Positions 17,441 to 26,061 of a stretch of 64,000 nt of DNA are shown here, one piece after another; the first letter of the stretch is position 1; each line of letters begins with the position of its first letter. The notes beneath the pieces were generated by a model. That model did not search any database. It was not told the origin of the DNA and worked only from the letters and a program-made list of their open reading frames with translations. Both the position numbers and the translations under genes were made by a program. Source of the stretch: Kineococcus sp. NBC_00420 (GTDB taxonomy: Bacteria; Actinomycetota; Actinomycetes; Actinomycetales; Kineococcaceae); the NCBI RefSeq assembly GCF_036021035.1, contig NZ_CP107930.1, positions 372,001 through 436,000 of the forward strand, in the 5' to 3' direction.

Positions 17441-17619
17441 CACCGAACCGCGCCCGCGGCTTGACCTCTCCTAACCGCGCCTACCGACCTACCGGTGAGG
17501 GGCGACTGAAGTCGGGGCAGATCGGTAGTGGAAAAGCAGAACGTTCACGATGACTGCTCGTGCCCTCTACGTCGCACGAATACGTGGGTATCACCGGTGG
17601 CAAGGCGGCGGCGAACACG

Positions 17620-18639
17620 CTAGGACATCTTGACCGTGCGCCTGGTGCTTTCTCGGGTGATGAGACTGCCGCTGAGGGACAGCACCGTGCTGGGCCGTTC
17701 TGGTTGATCGATGCGGGCCATCAGCAGACGGACAGCCTCAGCCGCCATCAGCTGTCGAGGTTGTCGCAGCGTCGTCAAGGTGGGCATGGTCAGCGATGCC
17801 AGAGAGATGTCATCGAAGCCAGTGACCAAGACGTCGCGGGGAACGCTGATGCCGTGGTGGGCGAGGCGGGTGATGAGCCCGATCGCTGAGAGGTCGCCGC
17901 CACAGATGATGGCCTGAGGTAGTGCGCCGGTCCTCATGAGCTTGTCGGCTGCTTCGGCTCCCCACTCCAGGGAGAACTGACCGTCCAGCACGTGGTCTGG
18001 GCGCAGATTGATCCCGTGATGACTAGACCAGCGCTTGACGCTCGCCAGACGCAGCAGTGCGGATGAGCTGCCGGCAGTGGAGGTGACAAAGGCTGCGTTC
18101 TTGATGTCGAGTGCAGCGAGGTGTTCCACGACCAAGCGCATCGCCTGGTCGTCGTCCAGGATGACGCGGTCGGTCTGGCTGCCCTCGACGTAGCGGTCGA
18201 GCTGGACTACGGGCACCGCGGCCGCAGTCAAGTCCAGCGCGGCCTGGCTCGCTGTGGACTGACAGGGACTGATCAAGACACCGTCGACGGTGCCTCTGGT
18301 CAGCGACGCCAAGCGCATCGCCTCAACTTGCGGACTGTCTCGGGCGTCGCACAGGAACAGGTTCAGGTCGCGTTGAGCGAGGTCGAGTTCGACGTGCTCG
18401 ACCAGGCTGGTGAAGAAGGGGTTGCTGATGCTGGGGATGACCATGCCGATGTTGCCCGTGCGGCCTCGTCGCAGGGCTCGGGCTATCGAGTTGCCCTGGT
18501 AGCCCAGCTGGGTCGCAGCCTGGCGAACCCTGGCCGCGGTGCGGGGGTCACCAGCGCGGGTGCCGGAGAGGATGCGCGAGGCGGTCGCGGTGGACACCCC
18601 AGCCGCTGAGGCGACGGTCGCGAGCGTGACGTCAGGCAA
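17620..18639 (-). CDS. LacI-family transcriptional repressor
   Basis: A 339-residue regulator. An N-terminal helix-turn-helix (residues ~4-24, VTLATVASAAGVSTATASRI) and hinge helix (NSIARALRRGRTGNIG) are followed by a periplasmic-binding-protein-like effector domain (IGMVIPSISNPFF, IICGGDLSAIGLI, VTGFDDISLASL). It is transcribed away from the seven-gene transport/hydrolysis operon, with a classical LacI operator between them, so it is very likely that operon's ligand-controlled repressor. The effector is unknown; it need not be a sugar given the neighbouring genes. Confidence 0.92.
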   Translation of the reverse strand: MPDVTLATVASAAGVSTATASRILSGTRAGDPRTAARVRQAATQLGYQGNSIARALRRGRTGNIGMVIPSISNPFFTSLVEHVELDLAQRDLNLFLCDARDSPQVEAMRLASLTRGTVDGVLISPCQSTASQAALDLTAAAVPVVQLDRYVEGSQTDRVILDDDQAMRLVVEHLAALDIKNAAFVTSTAGSSSALLRLASVKRWSSHHGINLRPDHVLDGQFSLEWGAEAADKLMRTGALPQAIICGGDLSAIGLITRLAHHGISVPRDVLVTGFDDISLASLTMPTLTTLRQPRQLMAAEAVRLLMARIDQPERPSTVLSLSGSLITRESTRRTVKMS

Positions 18640-18732
18640 TCGGTCTCCTCAAAGCACTCATGTTAAATCCCCGTTTCACCGCACCAGACGTCTTGACCGG
18701 CGCTTCCCGGCCATCCTAGGGTCACCGACGCA

Positions 18733-18747
18733 TGGTAATCGATTGCA
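18733..18747. promoter_or_regulatory. LacI-type operator
   Basis: TGGTAATCGATTGCA is a dyad of the form TGnnAATCGATTnnCA with the central CG typical of LacI/PurR-class operators. It lies between the repressor gene and the divergent operon, 30 bases before the operon's first start. Confidence 0.7.
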
Positions 18748-18776
18748 CCGCTGGTGCCGTAGGGAGCACACCCACC

Positions 18777-19595
18777 GTGACGAAAGTTCTACTGGCCGGG
18801 GAGTCCTGGTCGGTCACCTCGGTCCACACCAAGGGCTTCGACAGCTTCACCACCGTGGACTACGCCGAGGGCGGTCGGGCGCTGATCAACGCCCTCGATC
18901 AGGACGGCATCGAGCTGACCTACATGCCCTGCCACGTGGCTGCCACGCACTTCCCCAGCGACCTCGAGGCCCTCGCCGCCTACGACGTGGTGCTGCTCTC
19001 CGACATCGGCGCCAACACCCTCCTGCTGCCCGCGCGCACCTTCGTCACCGGCCAGGCCAGCCCCAACCGGCTGCACCTGCTTAGGGACTGGGTACTCAGC
19101 GGTGGCGGCTTGGGCATGATCGGGGGCTACCTGTCCTTCCAGGGCATCGAGGCGAAGGCGAACTACCGCACCAGCGCACTGGCCGAGGTGCTACCCGTCT
19201 TCATGGAGGCCGGTGATGACCGCGAGGAAGCACCTCAGGGCGTCAGTGCCCTCATCCAGGCCGAGCACCCGATCACGCGCGGCTTGGCGGGTCGCACTCC
19301 CGAACTACTCGGCTACCAGCGACTCACCGCCAAACCGGACGCGCAAACCCTGGCCACCATCGACCGGGACCCACTGCTGGTGGTGGGACAAGCCGGCGCC
19401 GGACGCACCCTGGCCTATTCAAGCGACATCGGGCCGCACTGGGCCCCTGACTCCTTCACCGACTGGTCCGGTTTCGCCCCCTTGTGGCAACAAGCCGTGC
19501 GGTGGCTCGCAGGCACCGACCGTCCCTCGACCGACAACACCGTTCTCGGCGAGTATCCCCTGACCAACCTGCACCACTTCGCGTCGAAGGAGTGA
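18777..19595 (+). CDS. Glutamine-amidotransferase-like protein (DUF1355/COG5426 type)
   Basis: First gene of the LacI-controlled operon, 272 residues. The sequence has a flavodoxin/class-I amidotransferase-like fold pattern: VLLAGESWSV, YDVVLLSDIGANTLLL, LGMIGGYLSFQG, and a C-terminal WQQAVRWLAG. In this family the nucleophilic cysteine of true amidotransferases is not kept, and none is seen at the GGYLSF position. The start is GTG 18777 with AGGGAG ten bases upstream; an ATG at 18732 is excluded because it overlaps the operator. It is followed two bases later by the binding-protein gene. The catalytic role is unknown. Confidence 0.75.
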   Translation: MTKVLLAGESWSVTSVHTKGFDSFTTVDYAEGGRALINALDQDGIELTYMPCHVAATHFPSDLEALAAYDVVLLSDIGANTLLLPARTFVTGQASPNRLHLLRDWVLSGGGLGMIGGYLSFQGIEAKANYRTSALAEVLPVFMEAGDDREEAPQGVSALIQAEHPITRGLAGRTPELLGYQRLTAKPDAQTLATIDRDPLLVVGQAGAGRTLAYSSDIGPHWAPDSFTDWSGFAPLWQQAVRWLAGTDRPSTDNTVLGEYPLTNLHHFASKE

Positions 19596-19597
19596 CC

Positions 19598-20683
19598 ATG
19601 AGCGTTCGTCAAATCCGCCTCAAGACCACCGGCACCACGGCAAAGACCTCGCGCCGGGTCCTGTTGGCCGCCTTCGCCGGTGCAAGTCTCACCCTGCCCC
19701 TGGACGCGTGCAGCGCTGAAGGGAACACCAGTACGCAAACCTCGGGGACCGGCGCTGATGCGGCGGGACTGACCAAGGTGCGCTTCGTGCAGGAGTGGCC
19801 CGTCGCCGACGGCTTCTGGATTCCATGGGTTGTCGCTGCGGAGAAGGGTTTCTTCGAGCAGGCCGGCCTCGACGTGAAGATCATCACCCCGCCCAATGTC
19901 GCAGCCACCATGCAGTTCCTCGGTACCAACGAGGCCGATCTGGCCTTCAGCACATCCCTGGACGTCTTGACGGCGCGCTCACAAGGAGTGCCCGTGATCG
20001 GCATCGGAAAGTACGGGAACGGAAACAACTGGGGGCTGATGTCGAAGTCGAAGAAACCCGTCACTCCTGCGGAGCTGGTCGGCAAGAACATCGGTACCTA
20101 CAACGACGCCTGGTCCAACGCACAGCTGTCCATCATGCTCGGCTCGATCGGCAAGACCATCGACGACGTCACTCTCGTGAGCGCTGACTCCAGTACGGTG
20201 CCACTGCTCGTCCAGAACAAAGTAGACGTGATCACCGGCATCACCAACGCTGAGGGCAGTGAGCTGGAGTCCCTCGGAGTCAATGACTACTCCATCGCCT
20301 ACTCCCGTGACTACGGCGCCCCTGATGCTCCCGTCTTCCTGCTGGCCGGCAACGAGAAATGGCTCTCAGCCAATCCCCAGGCCGCGAAGTCCTTCATCAC
20401 CGCAGTCCTGCAGGGCCTGAACTACGCCCGCGAGCACCAACAAGAGGCCGTCGACATCTTCATGAAGACCTACCCCGACGCTCAAACAGCGGAGTTCACC
20501 ACGCTGCAGTGGACCGCAACAGCTGCCCTCTTCGGAGATGCGAAGACTGCAGTCGAGGCAACCGCCTTCACCCAGCAAGACACCACCTGGCAGGAGCTCA
20601 TCGACGTCGCGGTGAAGTACGACGTCATCTCCTCCTCCCTAAAACCCAGCGAGCTGTACACCAACACCCCTCTGGGGGCCTGA
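19598..20683 (+). CDS. ABC transporter substrate-binding lipoprotein (NMT1/THI5-like)
   Basis: A 361-residue extracytoplasmic solute-binding protein. The N-terminus has a twin-arginine-like basic segment (TSRRVLL), a hydrophobic core and a lipobox-like LDAC, so it is exported and lipid-anchored. The mature part shows the NMT1/SsuA/TauA-type pattern (VRFVQEWPVADGFWIPWVVA, EKGFFEQAGLDVKII, ADLAFSTSLDVL). These proteins bind sulfonates, nitrate, thiamine pyrimidines or other small nitrogen compounds. ATG 19598 is preceded by GAAGGAG. Its ATPase and permease are encoded three and four genes on. Confidence 0.88.
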   Translation: MSVRQIRLKTTGTTAKTSRRVLLAAFAGASLTLPLDACSAEGNTSTQTSGTGADAAGLTKVRFVQEWPVADGFWIPWVVAAEKGFFEQAGLDVKIITPPNVAATMQFLGTNEADLAFSTSLDVLTARSQGVPVIGIGKYGNGNNWGLMSKSKKPVTPAELVGKNIGTYNDAWSNAQLSIMLGSIGKTIDDVTLVSADSSTVPLLVQNKVDVITGITNAEGSELESLGVNDYSIAYSRDYGAPDAPVFLLAGNEKWLSANPQAAKSFITAVLQGLNYAREHQQEAVDIFMKTYPDAQTAEFTTLQWTATAALFGDAKTAVEATAFTQQDTTWQELIDVAVKYDVISSSLKPSELYTNTPLGA

Positions 20684-20685
20684 GC

Positions 20686-21474
20686 ATGCCTGATATCGAC
20701 CACGACATGGACATGGACATGGACATGGGCACCGACATGGACACGGGCACCGCCCTCCGCACCACTGCCAGTCCATCCCCCACGACCGAGAAGGATCACG
20801 GCGGCTTCCCCCGTGAGGTGAGCGATGAGCCACCGCCGGGGCTGGTGCGCGCCCAGCGCCTGGCCATCGAGGTCGCTGAGTACGCTGCCGCGACCGCGCA
20901 GCCGGGACAGAGCGAACGTGAACTACGCGACATGATCGATGCTGAGGTCCTGCGCCGAGGTGGGGCGGGAGTCTGGACACCGACGGTCGTCGGCTTCGGC
21001 ATCGGGACCCTCAGCTGCTTTCCCACCGACGTGCCCTCAGAACGCGTGCTGTGGAACCTCGACCTGGGCATGGTCGACGTTCACCCGGTGACCCAGGACG
21101 GTTGGTGGGGCGACTGCACCCGCAGTCTGCAGCGCGGGGACAACCGACCCCAGGCCGCGGCGTTGACCGCGATCGAGGACCTGCACGCCGCACTGCTTCA
21201 AGCGGCGCGTCCCGGCATGAGGGCGTGTGACTGGTTCGCGCAGTTTCAGACCCTGCTGGAGCCGACCGGGCTGGTCCTACTGGACCGGCTCTGCAACATC
21301 GGGCACTCCCTGACCCAGGACTCCTCCTACGACGACGGCTACATCGACGCTTACAACGAGACCGTGATGCAGGGGGCCTGGGCGGTGGAACCCTTCATCG
21401 GCAACCATCTCTACGGGGTCAAGCGTGAAGACGTCGTCTGGTTCGGCCCCACACGTTGCACCGTGCTGCGATGA
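20686..21474 (+). CDS. M24-family metallopeptidase-like protein
   Basis: A 262-residue protein of the methionine-aminopeptidase/prolidase fold. The five metal ligands can be assigned: Asp in NLDLG, Asp in GDCTRS, His in NIGHSL, Glu in VEPFIG and Glu in KREDV. The N-terminus includes DHDMDMDMDMG, encoded by a GACATG hexamer repeat, which could vary in length without breaking frame. ATG 20686 lies two bases after the binding-protein stop. It probably cleaves an imported peptide- or amide-like compound, in line with the nitrilase and M20 enzyme encoded downstream. Confidence 0.8.
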   Translation: MPDIDHDMDMDMDMGTDMDTGTALRTTASPSPTTEKDHGGFPREVSDEPPPGLVRAQRLAIEVAEYAAATAQPGQSERELRDMIDAEVLRRGGAGVWTPTVVGFGIGTLSCFPTDVPSERVLWNLDLGMVDVHPVTQDGWWGDCTRSLQRGDNRPQAAALTAIEDLHAALLQAARPGMRACDWFAQFQTLLEPTGLVLLDRLCNIGHSLTQDSSYDDGYIDAYNETVMQGAWAVEPFIGNHLYGVKREDVVWFGPTRCTVLR

Positions 21475-22226
21475 GTTCACCCAAGATCGTCCTGGAGGAC
21501 GTCTCCCAACGGTTCGGATCCACCCAGGCGCTGGCAGCGACCTCACTGTCGGTAGCAGCAGGCGAGTTCGTCTGCGTCGTGGGTCCCTCCGGGTGCGGCA
21601 AGACCACCCTGTTCAACGTCTTGTCCGGTCTGCTCAAACCTTCCAGTGGGCGCGTCCTCATCGACGGCGCCGACGTCACCGGCAAGCCCGGCCAAGTCGG
21701 GTACATGCTGCAGAAGGACCTACTCGTTCCCTCCCTGAGCGCTCTGGAGAACATCACCTTGGGCGCGCGGTTGCAGGGACGGGTCACCCGTGCCCAACGC
21801 CACGCGGCTGCGGAGATGGCGCGCCGATACGGCCTGGGCGACTTCCTGGACCACTTCCCCCACGCGATGAGCGGGGGGATGCGCCAGCGTGTCGCGCTGA
21901 TGCGCACCATGGCCTTCGCCAAGGACGTCATGCTGCTGGACGAGCCCTTCGGAGCGCTGGACAGCCAGACCCGCCTGACGATGCAGAGCTGGTTGCTCAG
22001 TGTCTGGCAGGAGACCCGATCCACCGTGCTGTTCATCACCCACGACATCGACGAAGCGGTCTTCCTGGCCGATCGAGTGGTCGTGATGTCCCCGCGCCCG
22101 GGACGCATCAGCGAGATCTTGGACGTAGACCTGCCCCGGCCTCGAGGCATCGACGTCTTGACCGAGACGTCCTTCACCGACACCAAGCGCCACATCCTGG
22201 ACCTCATCTACGCGCGGACGGACTAG
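21471..22226 (+). CDS. ABC transporter ATP-binding protein (NrtD/SsuB/TauB type)
   Basis: A 251-residue ATPase powering the importer. Walker A is GPSGCGKTT (~residues 38-46), the signature is MSGGMRQR (~133), Walker B is VMLLDEPFG (~153) and the switch histidine is in ITHDIDEA (~190). The start ATG overlaps the preceding stop by 4 bases, indicating coupled translation. Sequence class agrees with the NMT1-type binding protein and the adjacent permease. Confidence 0.93.
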   Translation: MSSPKIVLEDVSQRFGSTQALAATSLSVAAGEFVCVVGPSGCGKTTLFNVLSGLLKPSSGRVLIDGADVTGKPGQVGYMLQKDLLVPSLSALENITLGARLQGRVTRAQRHAAAEMARRYGLGDFLDHFPHAMSGGMRQRVALMRTMAFAKDVMLLDEPFGALDSQTRLTMQSWLLSVWQETRSTVLFITHDIDEAVFLADRVVVMSPRPGRISEILDVDLPRPRGIDVLTETSFTDTKRHILDLIYARTD

Positions 22227-22229
22227 GAC

Positions 22230-23174
22230 ATGAGCCTCGCCGCACCACCCCGCTCACCCCGCTCACCCCGCCCACCTCGTCGTCGGCGGCTGCGCAGCCT
22301 TGTACCCCTGCTGGCACCGGTGGCCTCGTTGCTCGCCCTACTACTGGTCTGGGACCTGGTAGTGCGCGTCTTCAGCATTCCCCCTTTCGTTCTGCCCTCC
22401 CCCGCCGCCGCCTTCAGCGCGGTCGTGGGTGACTGGGACCGCATCCAGGTGGGGCTACTTTCCACCAGTCGGGTCTTCGGGGTCGGCTTCGTGGCCGGCG
22501 CCGTACTCGGTTTCGTCCTGGCGGTCGCCATGGCCTCCTCGCTGTGGCTCTACCGCCTGGCCTACCCCGTAATGATCATCACGCAGGCGGTGCCGGTCGT
22601 GGCTATCGGCGCCGCGCTGGTGATCTGGCTCGGTTTCGGTCTGGCGCCCAAGGTCGTCGTGGTCGCGATGATCGTGTTCTTCCCCGTGCTGGTCAACGTC
22701 GTCGACGGACTGCGCTCAGTGGATACCGATGCCCTGAACCTGGCCCGTGCCATGGGCGCCTCCCGGCTACGCACCTTCATGGTGATCAGGCTGCCCGCGA
22801 CGTACACGCCCCTGTTCTCCGCGTTGAAGATGTCTGCGACCTTCTCCGTCACCGGCGCGGTACTCGCTGAATCGCTGGCCTCCACCACCGGCGGCCTGGG
22901 GGTGTACCTGTCCACCATGCAGGGCCGCTTCAACACCCCCGGCGTCTTCGCGGCCATCATCGTGCTCGCCGCGGTGGGCCTGACCGCCTTCCTGATCATT
23001 GCGCTGTGGGAGAGTGCCGCGACTCCCTGGCGCAGGACCAGTGTGGTGCCCCGCCGGCGCCGCTACACCGGGTCGCCGGCCGCCGCGGCCACGACGCCCG
23101 TTGAGGGTGATGCGACTCGCCTGCTGAGCACCACCCCTTCCACTGCGTCAGGACAAGGCAGGAAGACCTCGTGA
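22230..23174 (+). CDS. ABC transporter permease (SsuC/TauC type)
   Basis: A 314-residue inner-membrane permease with about six hydrophobic helices, e.g. LVPLLAPVASLLALLLVWDL and VVVAMIVFFPVLVNVV. The cytoplasmic EAA loop that docks the ATPase is seen as ARAMGASRLRTFMVIRLPA. The N-terminus is Pro/Arg-rich from a short CTCACCCCG tandem. The C-terminal ~40 residues are a polar, Thr/Ala-rich tail. The stop overlaps the nitrilase start by 4 bases. Confidence 0.92.
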   Translation: MSLAAPPRSPRSPRPPRRRRLRSLVPLLAPVASLLALLLVWDLVVRVFSIPPFVLPSPAAAFSAVVGDWDRIQVGLLSTSRVFGVGFVAGAVLGFVLAVAMASSLWLYRLAYPVMIITQAVPVVAIGAALVIWLGFGLAPKVVVVAMIVFFPVLVNVVDGLRSVDTDALNLARAMGASRLRTFMVIRLPATYTPLFSALKMSATFSVTGAVLAESLASTTGGLGVYLSTMQGRFNTPGVFAAIIVLAAVGLTAFLIIALWESAATPWRRTSVVPRRRRYTGSPAAAATTPVEGDATRLLSTTPSTASGQGRKTS

Positions 23175-23998
23175 CCGTCATCGCCGTCGCCCAACTCGAG
23201 CCGCGTCTGGGCGATCTCCCCGGCAACCTCGAGCGCAGCGTGCAAGCCATCCGTCGAGCCCACGCCGCCGGCGCCGAGATCATTGTTCTGCCCGAACTCG
23301 CCAGCTCCGGCTACATGTTCGCCAGCCGGGCGGAGGCCTACGCGGCCAGCGAAGTCGCGGGTGCTGGACCGGTGACCACGGCATGGCGGGCCCTCGCCGA
23401 CGAGCTCGACGTCATCGTGGTCGCCGGCTTCCCCGAACGCGACGGTGAGCGGCTGTACAACGCAGCCTTCATGGCCGTACCCCACCTCGGCACGACGGTG
23501 TATCGCAAGGTCCACCTGTGGGATGAGGAGGCGCTCTACTTCGAGCCCGGTGACCTCGGCTTCCCCGTGGTGCCCACCCGCCACGGCAGACTGGGCATGC
23601 TGATCTGCTACGACGGCTGGTTTCCCGAAAGCTATCGGACCCTGGCGCTGGCCGGCGCCGACGTCGTCTGCGTGCCGACCAACTGGGTGCCCATCCCCGG
23701 CCAGCGCGCAGAAGCATCAGCCATGGCCGTCACGCTGAGCATGGCCGCCGCGCACAGCAACGGTCTGGTCATCGCCGCCGCGGCCCGCGTCGGAGGCGAA
23801 CGCGGACAGGACTTCATCGGACAAAGCACGATCATCGACCACACCGGCTGGCCGGTAGCGGGCCCCGCCGACGCCACCGGCATCACCCAGCTCCTCGCCG
23901 ACGTCGACATCTCCCAAATCCGTCGCAGCCGCTCCTGGGGCAACTTCAACAATCCGGTACGAGACCGCCGACCCGACCAGTACCAAGGCCTTGGATGA
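23171..23998 (+). CDS. Nitrilase-superfamily amidohydrolase
   Basis: A 275-residue carbon-nitrogen hydrolase. The catalytic triad is complete: Glu42 in LPELASSGY, Lys113 in YRKVHLW and Cys146 in ICYDGWFPE. Such enzymes hydrolyse amides, N-carbamoyl compounds or, less often, nitriles. GTG 23171 overlaps the permease stop. In this operon it most likely acts on the imported amide-containing solute together with the M20 and M24 enzymes. Exact substrate not deducible. Confidence 0.9.
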   Translation: MTVIAVAQLEPRLGDLPGNLERSVQAIRRAHAAGAEIIVLPELASSGYMFASRAEAYAASEVAGAGPVTTAWRALADELDVIVVAGFPERDGERLYNAAFMAVPHLGTTVYRKVHLWDEEALYFEPGDLGFPVVPTRHGRLGMLICYDGWFPESYRTLALAGADVVCVPTNWVPIPGQRAEASAMAVTLSMAAAHSNGLVIAAAARVGGERGQDFIGQSTIIDHTGWPVAGPADATGITQLLADVDISQIRRSRSWGNFNNPVRDRRPDQYQGLG

Positions 23999-25169
23999 CA
24001 GCCCGTCCTGCCCCCACGAGCACCCGCCAGAGGCTTTCGTGGATGGTCTGAGTGCTGTCGTCGACCTCGCCGCGCAACTCATCGCCTGCGACACATCCCA
24101 CGGTGGTGAGGACGACGCTCTGCACCTCATCGCCACCCAACTGACAGCGGCTGGTTTCGATCTGCACTGGGTGCCCTGGCGCCCCGGGCGCAGCAATCTG
24201 GTGGCCCACCACGCCCACGGCGCAGCCTTCACCTTCGCCGCGCACCTCGACACGGTTCCCTTCACCGCCGATGGCTGGAGTTTCGACCCCTTGGGCGCCC
24301 AGGTCCTCGACGGGCGCCTGTACGGGCGGGGCAGCAGCGACATGAAAGCGGCAACCGCAGCCATGCTCCTGGCGGCAGTGGACGCCGCGGAACGGGGCTG
24401 TCGCCCCTTCAGCATGGTCTTCACCTCCGGAGAGGAGACCGGATGCCACGGTGCCCGAGCCGTCCATGGACGTCACCTGCTGCACACCGACCCCCTGCTG
24501 ATCGTCGGTGAAGCCACCGGTAACCAGCTACGTCTCGGGCACAAGGGAGCCACCTGGCTGGAAGTCAACGCCACCGGACGCTCCGCACACGGCTCACGAC
24601 CCGACCTCGGCGTCAACGCCATCGAAATGATCTCTGCGCTGATCACCCGCCTCTCCCTAGCCACTGCCGCAGACGCAACTCTCGGACCGAGTCATCCACT
24701 CCTCGGATCACCCACCGTAAACGTCGGCACCATCACCGGGGGTCAGCAGACCAATCTCGTTCCCGATCACTGCCAGATGAGCCTGGACGTGCGCACCGTG
24801 CACCCAGACAACCTCGCCGCGGTACTCAAGCTGCTGCACCATGAAGGCGTAGTCCTCACCGAGACGGTCAACGTCCCCAGCGTCTGGAGTGAACCTTCAA
24901 CAGCCACCGCGCAGGCCGTCCTCAGAGCCGTCCAACGCAGTACAGGTCGCCCCCAGGAACCTCGATCCGTTCCCTACTTCACCGACGGCGCCGTCCTCGC
25001 CGGCCGCCAACCGCATGTCTTCATCATCGGCCCAGGGGATCCCGACCAACCTCATACCACCGATGAATCGTGCTCAGTGGTTCTACTCCACGAAGCAGTC
25101 TCGGTCTACACCGAACTCCTAACCAGTTGGGACACCGGCCAGCTCACACCTACACATCCCGCTCACTAA
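23991..25169 (+). CDS. M20-family amidohydrolase/deacylase (ArgE/DapE-like)
   Basis: A 392-residue two-zinc hydrolase. Ligand motifs are visible: AHLDTVPF, RGSSDMKA, SGEETG, GEATG and a C-terminal His in PGDPDQPHTTDE. A dimerisation insert occupies the middle (WLEVNATGRSAHGSRPDLGVNA). The frame begins with TTG 23991, overlapping the nitrilase stop by 8 bases as expected in this tightly packed operon; a GTG at 24039 is a possible alternative. It probably removes an acyl or formyl group from the transported compound. Last gene of the operon. Confidence 0.87.
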   Translation: MDDSPSCPHEHPPEAFVDGLSAVVDLAAQLIACDTSHGGEDDALHLIATQLTAAGFDLHWVPWRPGRSNLVAHHAHGAAFTFAAHLDTVPFTADGWSFDPLGAQVLDGRLYGRGSSDMKAATAAMLLAAVDAAERGCRPFSMVFTSGEETGCHGARAVHGRHLLHTDPLLIVGEATGNQLRLGHKGATWLEVNATGRSAHGSRPDLGVNAIEMISALITRLSLATAADATLGPSHPLLGSPTVNVGTITGGQQTNLVPDHCQMSLDVRTVHPDNLAAVLKLLHHEGVVLTETVNVPSVWSEPSTATAQAVLRAVQRSTGRPQEPRSVPYFTDGAVLAGRQPHVFIIGPGDPDQPHTTDESCSVVLLHEAVSVYTELLTSWDTGQLTPTHPAH

Positions 25170-25321
25170 CTGGAATACCGCTTGCCAGAGTCCACTCATC
25201 CAATCGCATCCGAGATGTCTTATCGATCTTCGACGAAGACAACTCCCGCCGAGGGACGACTTCACGACCGAGGCGATCTCCGCACGATCCTCGTCGCGGG
25301 ACTTGAGGCATCCTCAAGACC

Positions 25322-25559
25322 GTGAAAGCCGTGGTCTTCGACTTCTTCGCTACCCACACCGACCCTGCCGCAGAGCTGAACCGAAACCAGGTCCTCGTTG
25401 ACACCGCAGGGCTCCTGGGGCTAAACCCAACGACCTTCGCTGAGCAGATGCGGACCAGCCCCCACGAGCGGTACACCGGGGCGCTGGGCGACACCGCCAC
25501 CACCTTCACCGTCATCGCCGACCGTTGCCGACCGTTGCCGATGACGCCCGGACCCTCCC
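25322..25559 (+). pseudogene. 5' remnant of a HAD-superfamily hydrolase, cut by an IS3 element
   Basis: GTG 25322 opens a frame with AVVFDFFATHTDP, the HAD motif-I region (haloacid-dehalogenase type, with the usual second Asp missing or shifted). After ~75 residues the frame runs into the left end of the IS3 element. A duplicated GACCGTTGCC lies just before the break. A possible 3' end of the same gene survives at 28585-28704, beyond the two insertion sequences. Confidence 0.55.
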
Positions 25560-25629
25560 TGCCAGGCTGAGGTGAGACACGCAGTACAGATCCACTCACT
25601 GCCGTAGGGCGAGAAGCGAGACACCTCCT

Positions 25630-26061
25630 GTGACCCTGACACTGTCCGATGTGGACAGCACCGACCGCACCGACCCGACCGAGCCCGGCGAGTCGACCGA
25701 GCCAGGCCCCCGTGCCGAGCGACCCCGCCGCCGGTCGTTCACCGCCGAGTACAAGGCCCGGATCCTGGCCGAGTACGACGCCGCACCCCGCGGCCAACGC
25801 GGGGCGATCCTGCGCCGTGAAGGCCTGTACGACACCCACCTCATCCACTGGCGCAAAGCCGCCGCCGGCGCCACCAACGCCCTGAGCCCGCGCAGAGCTG
25901 ATCCTCGGGACAAGGAGATCGCTGAACTGCGGGCCCGCGCCGAACGTGCCGAAGCCGACCTGGACCGGACCCGGACGGCGCTGGAGATCGTGGGAAAAGC
26001 GCACGAGCTCTTGGAGAAACTCTCCGAGAGCACGGGCACACCGAAGCCGCCGCGGAGGTGA
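25630..26061 (+). CDS. IS3-family transposase OrfA
   Basis: A 143-residue DNA-binding subunit. After an acidic start it shows RRSFTAEYKARILAEYD, the helix-turn-helix of OrfA proteins, then HLIHWRKAAA and a C-terminal heptad-rich coiled coil (DKEIAELRARAERAEADLDR) ending in HELLEKLSEST. The stop overlaps the orfB GTG by 4 bases, so OrfB may be made by coupling rather than only by frameshifting. Confidence 0.85.
   Translation: MTLTLSDVDSTDRTDPTEPGESTEPGPRAERPRRRSFTAEYKARILAEYDAAPRGQRGAILRREGLYDTHLIHWRKAAAGATNALSPRRADPRDKEIAELRARAERAEADLDRTRTALEIVGKAHELLEKLSESTGTPKPPRR

Noticed and set aside
24889-25306. Two short plus-strand frames near the end of the M20 gene
   Set aside because: Both are out-of-frame shadows of the M20 gene and its 3' flank, rich in Pro, Ser and Arg.
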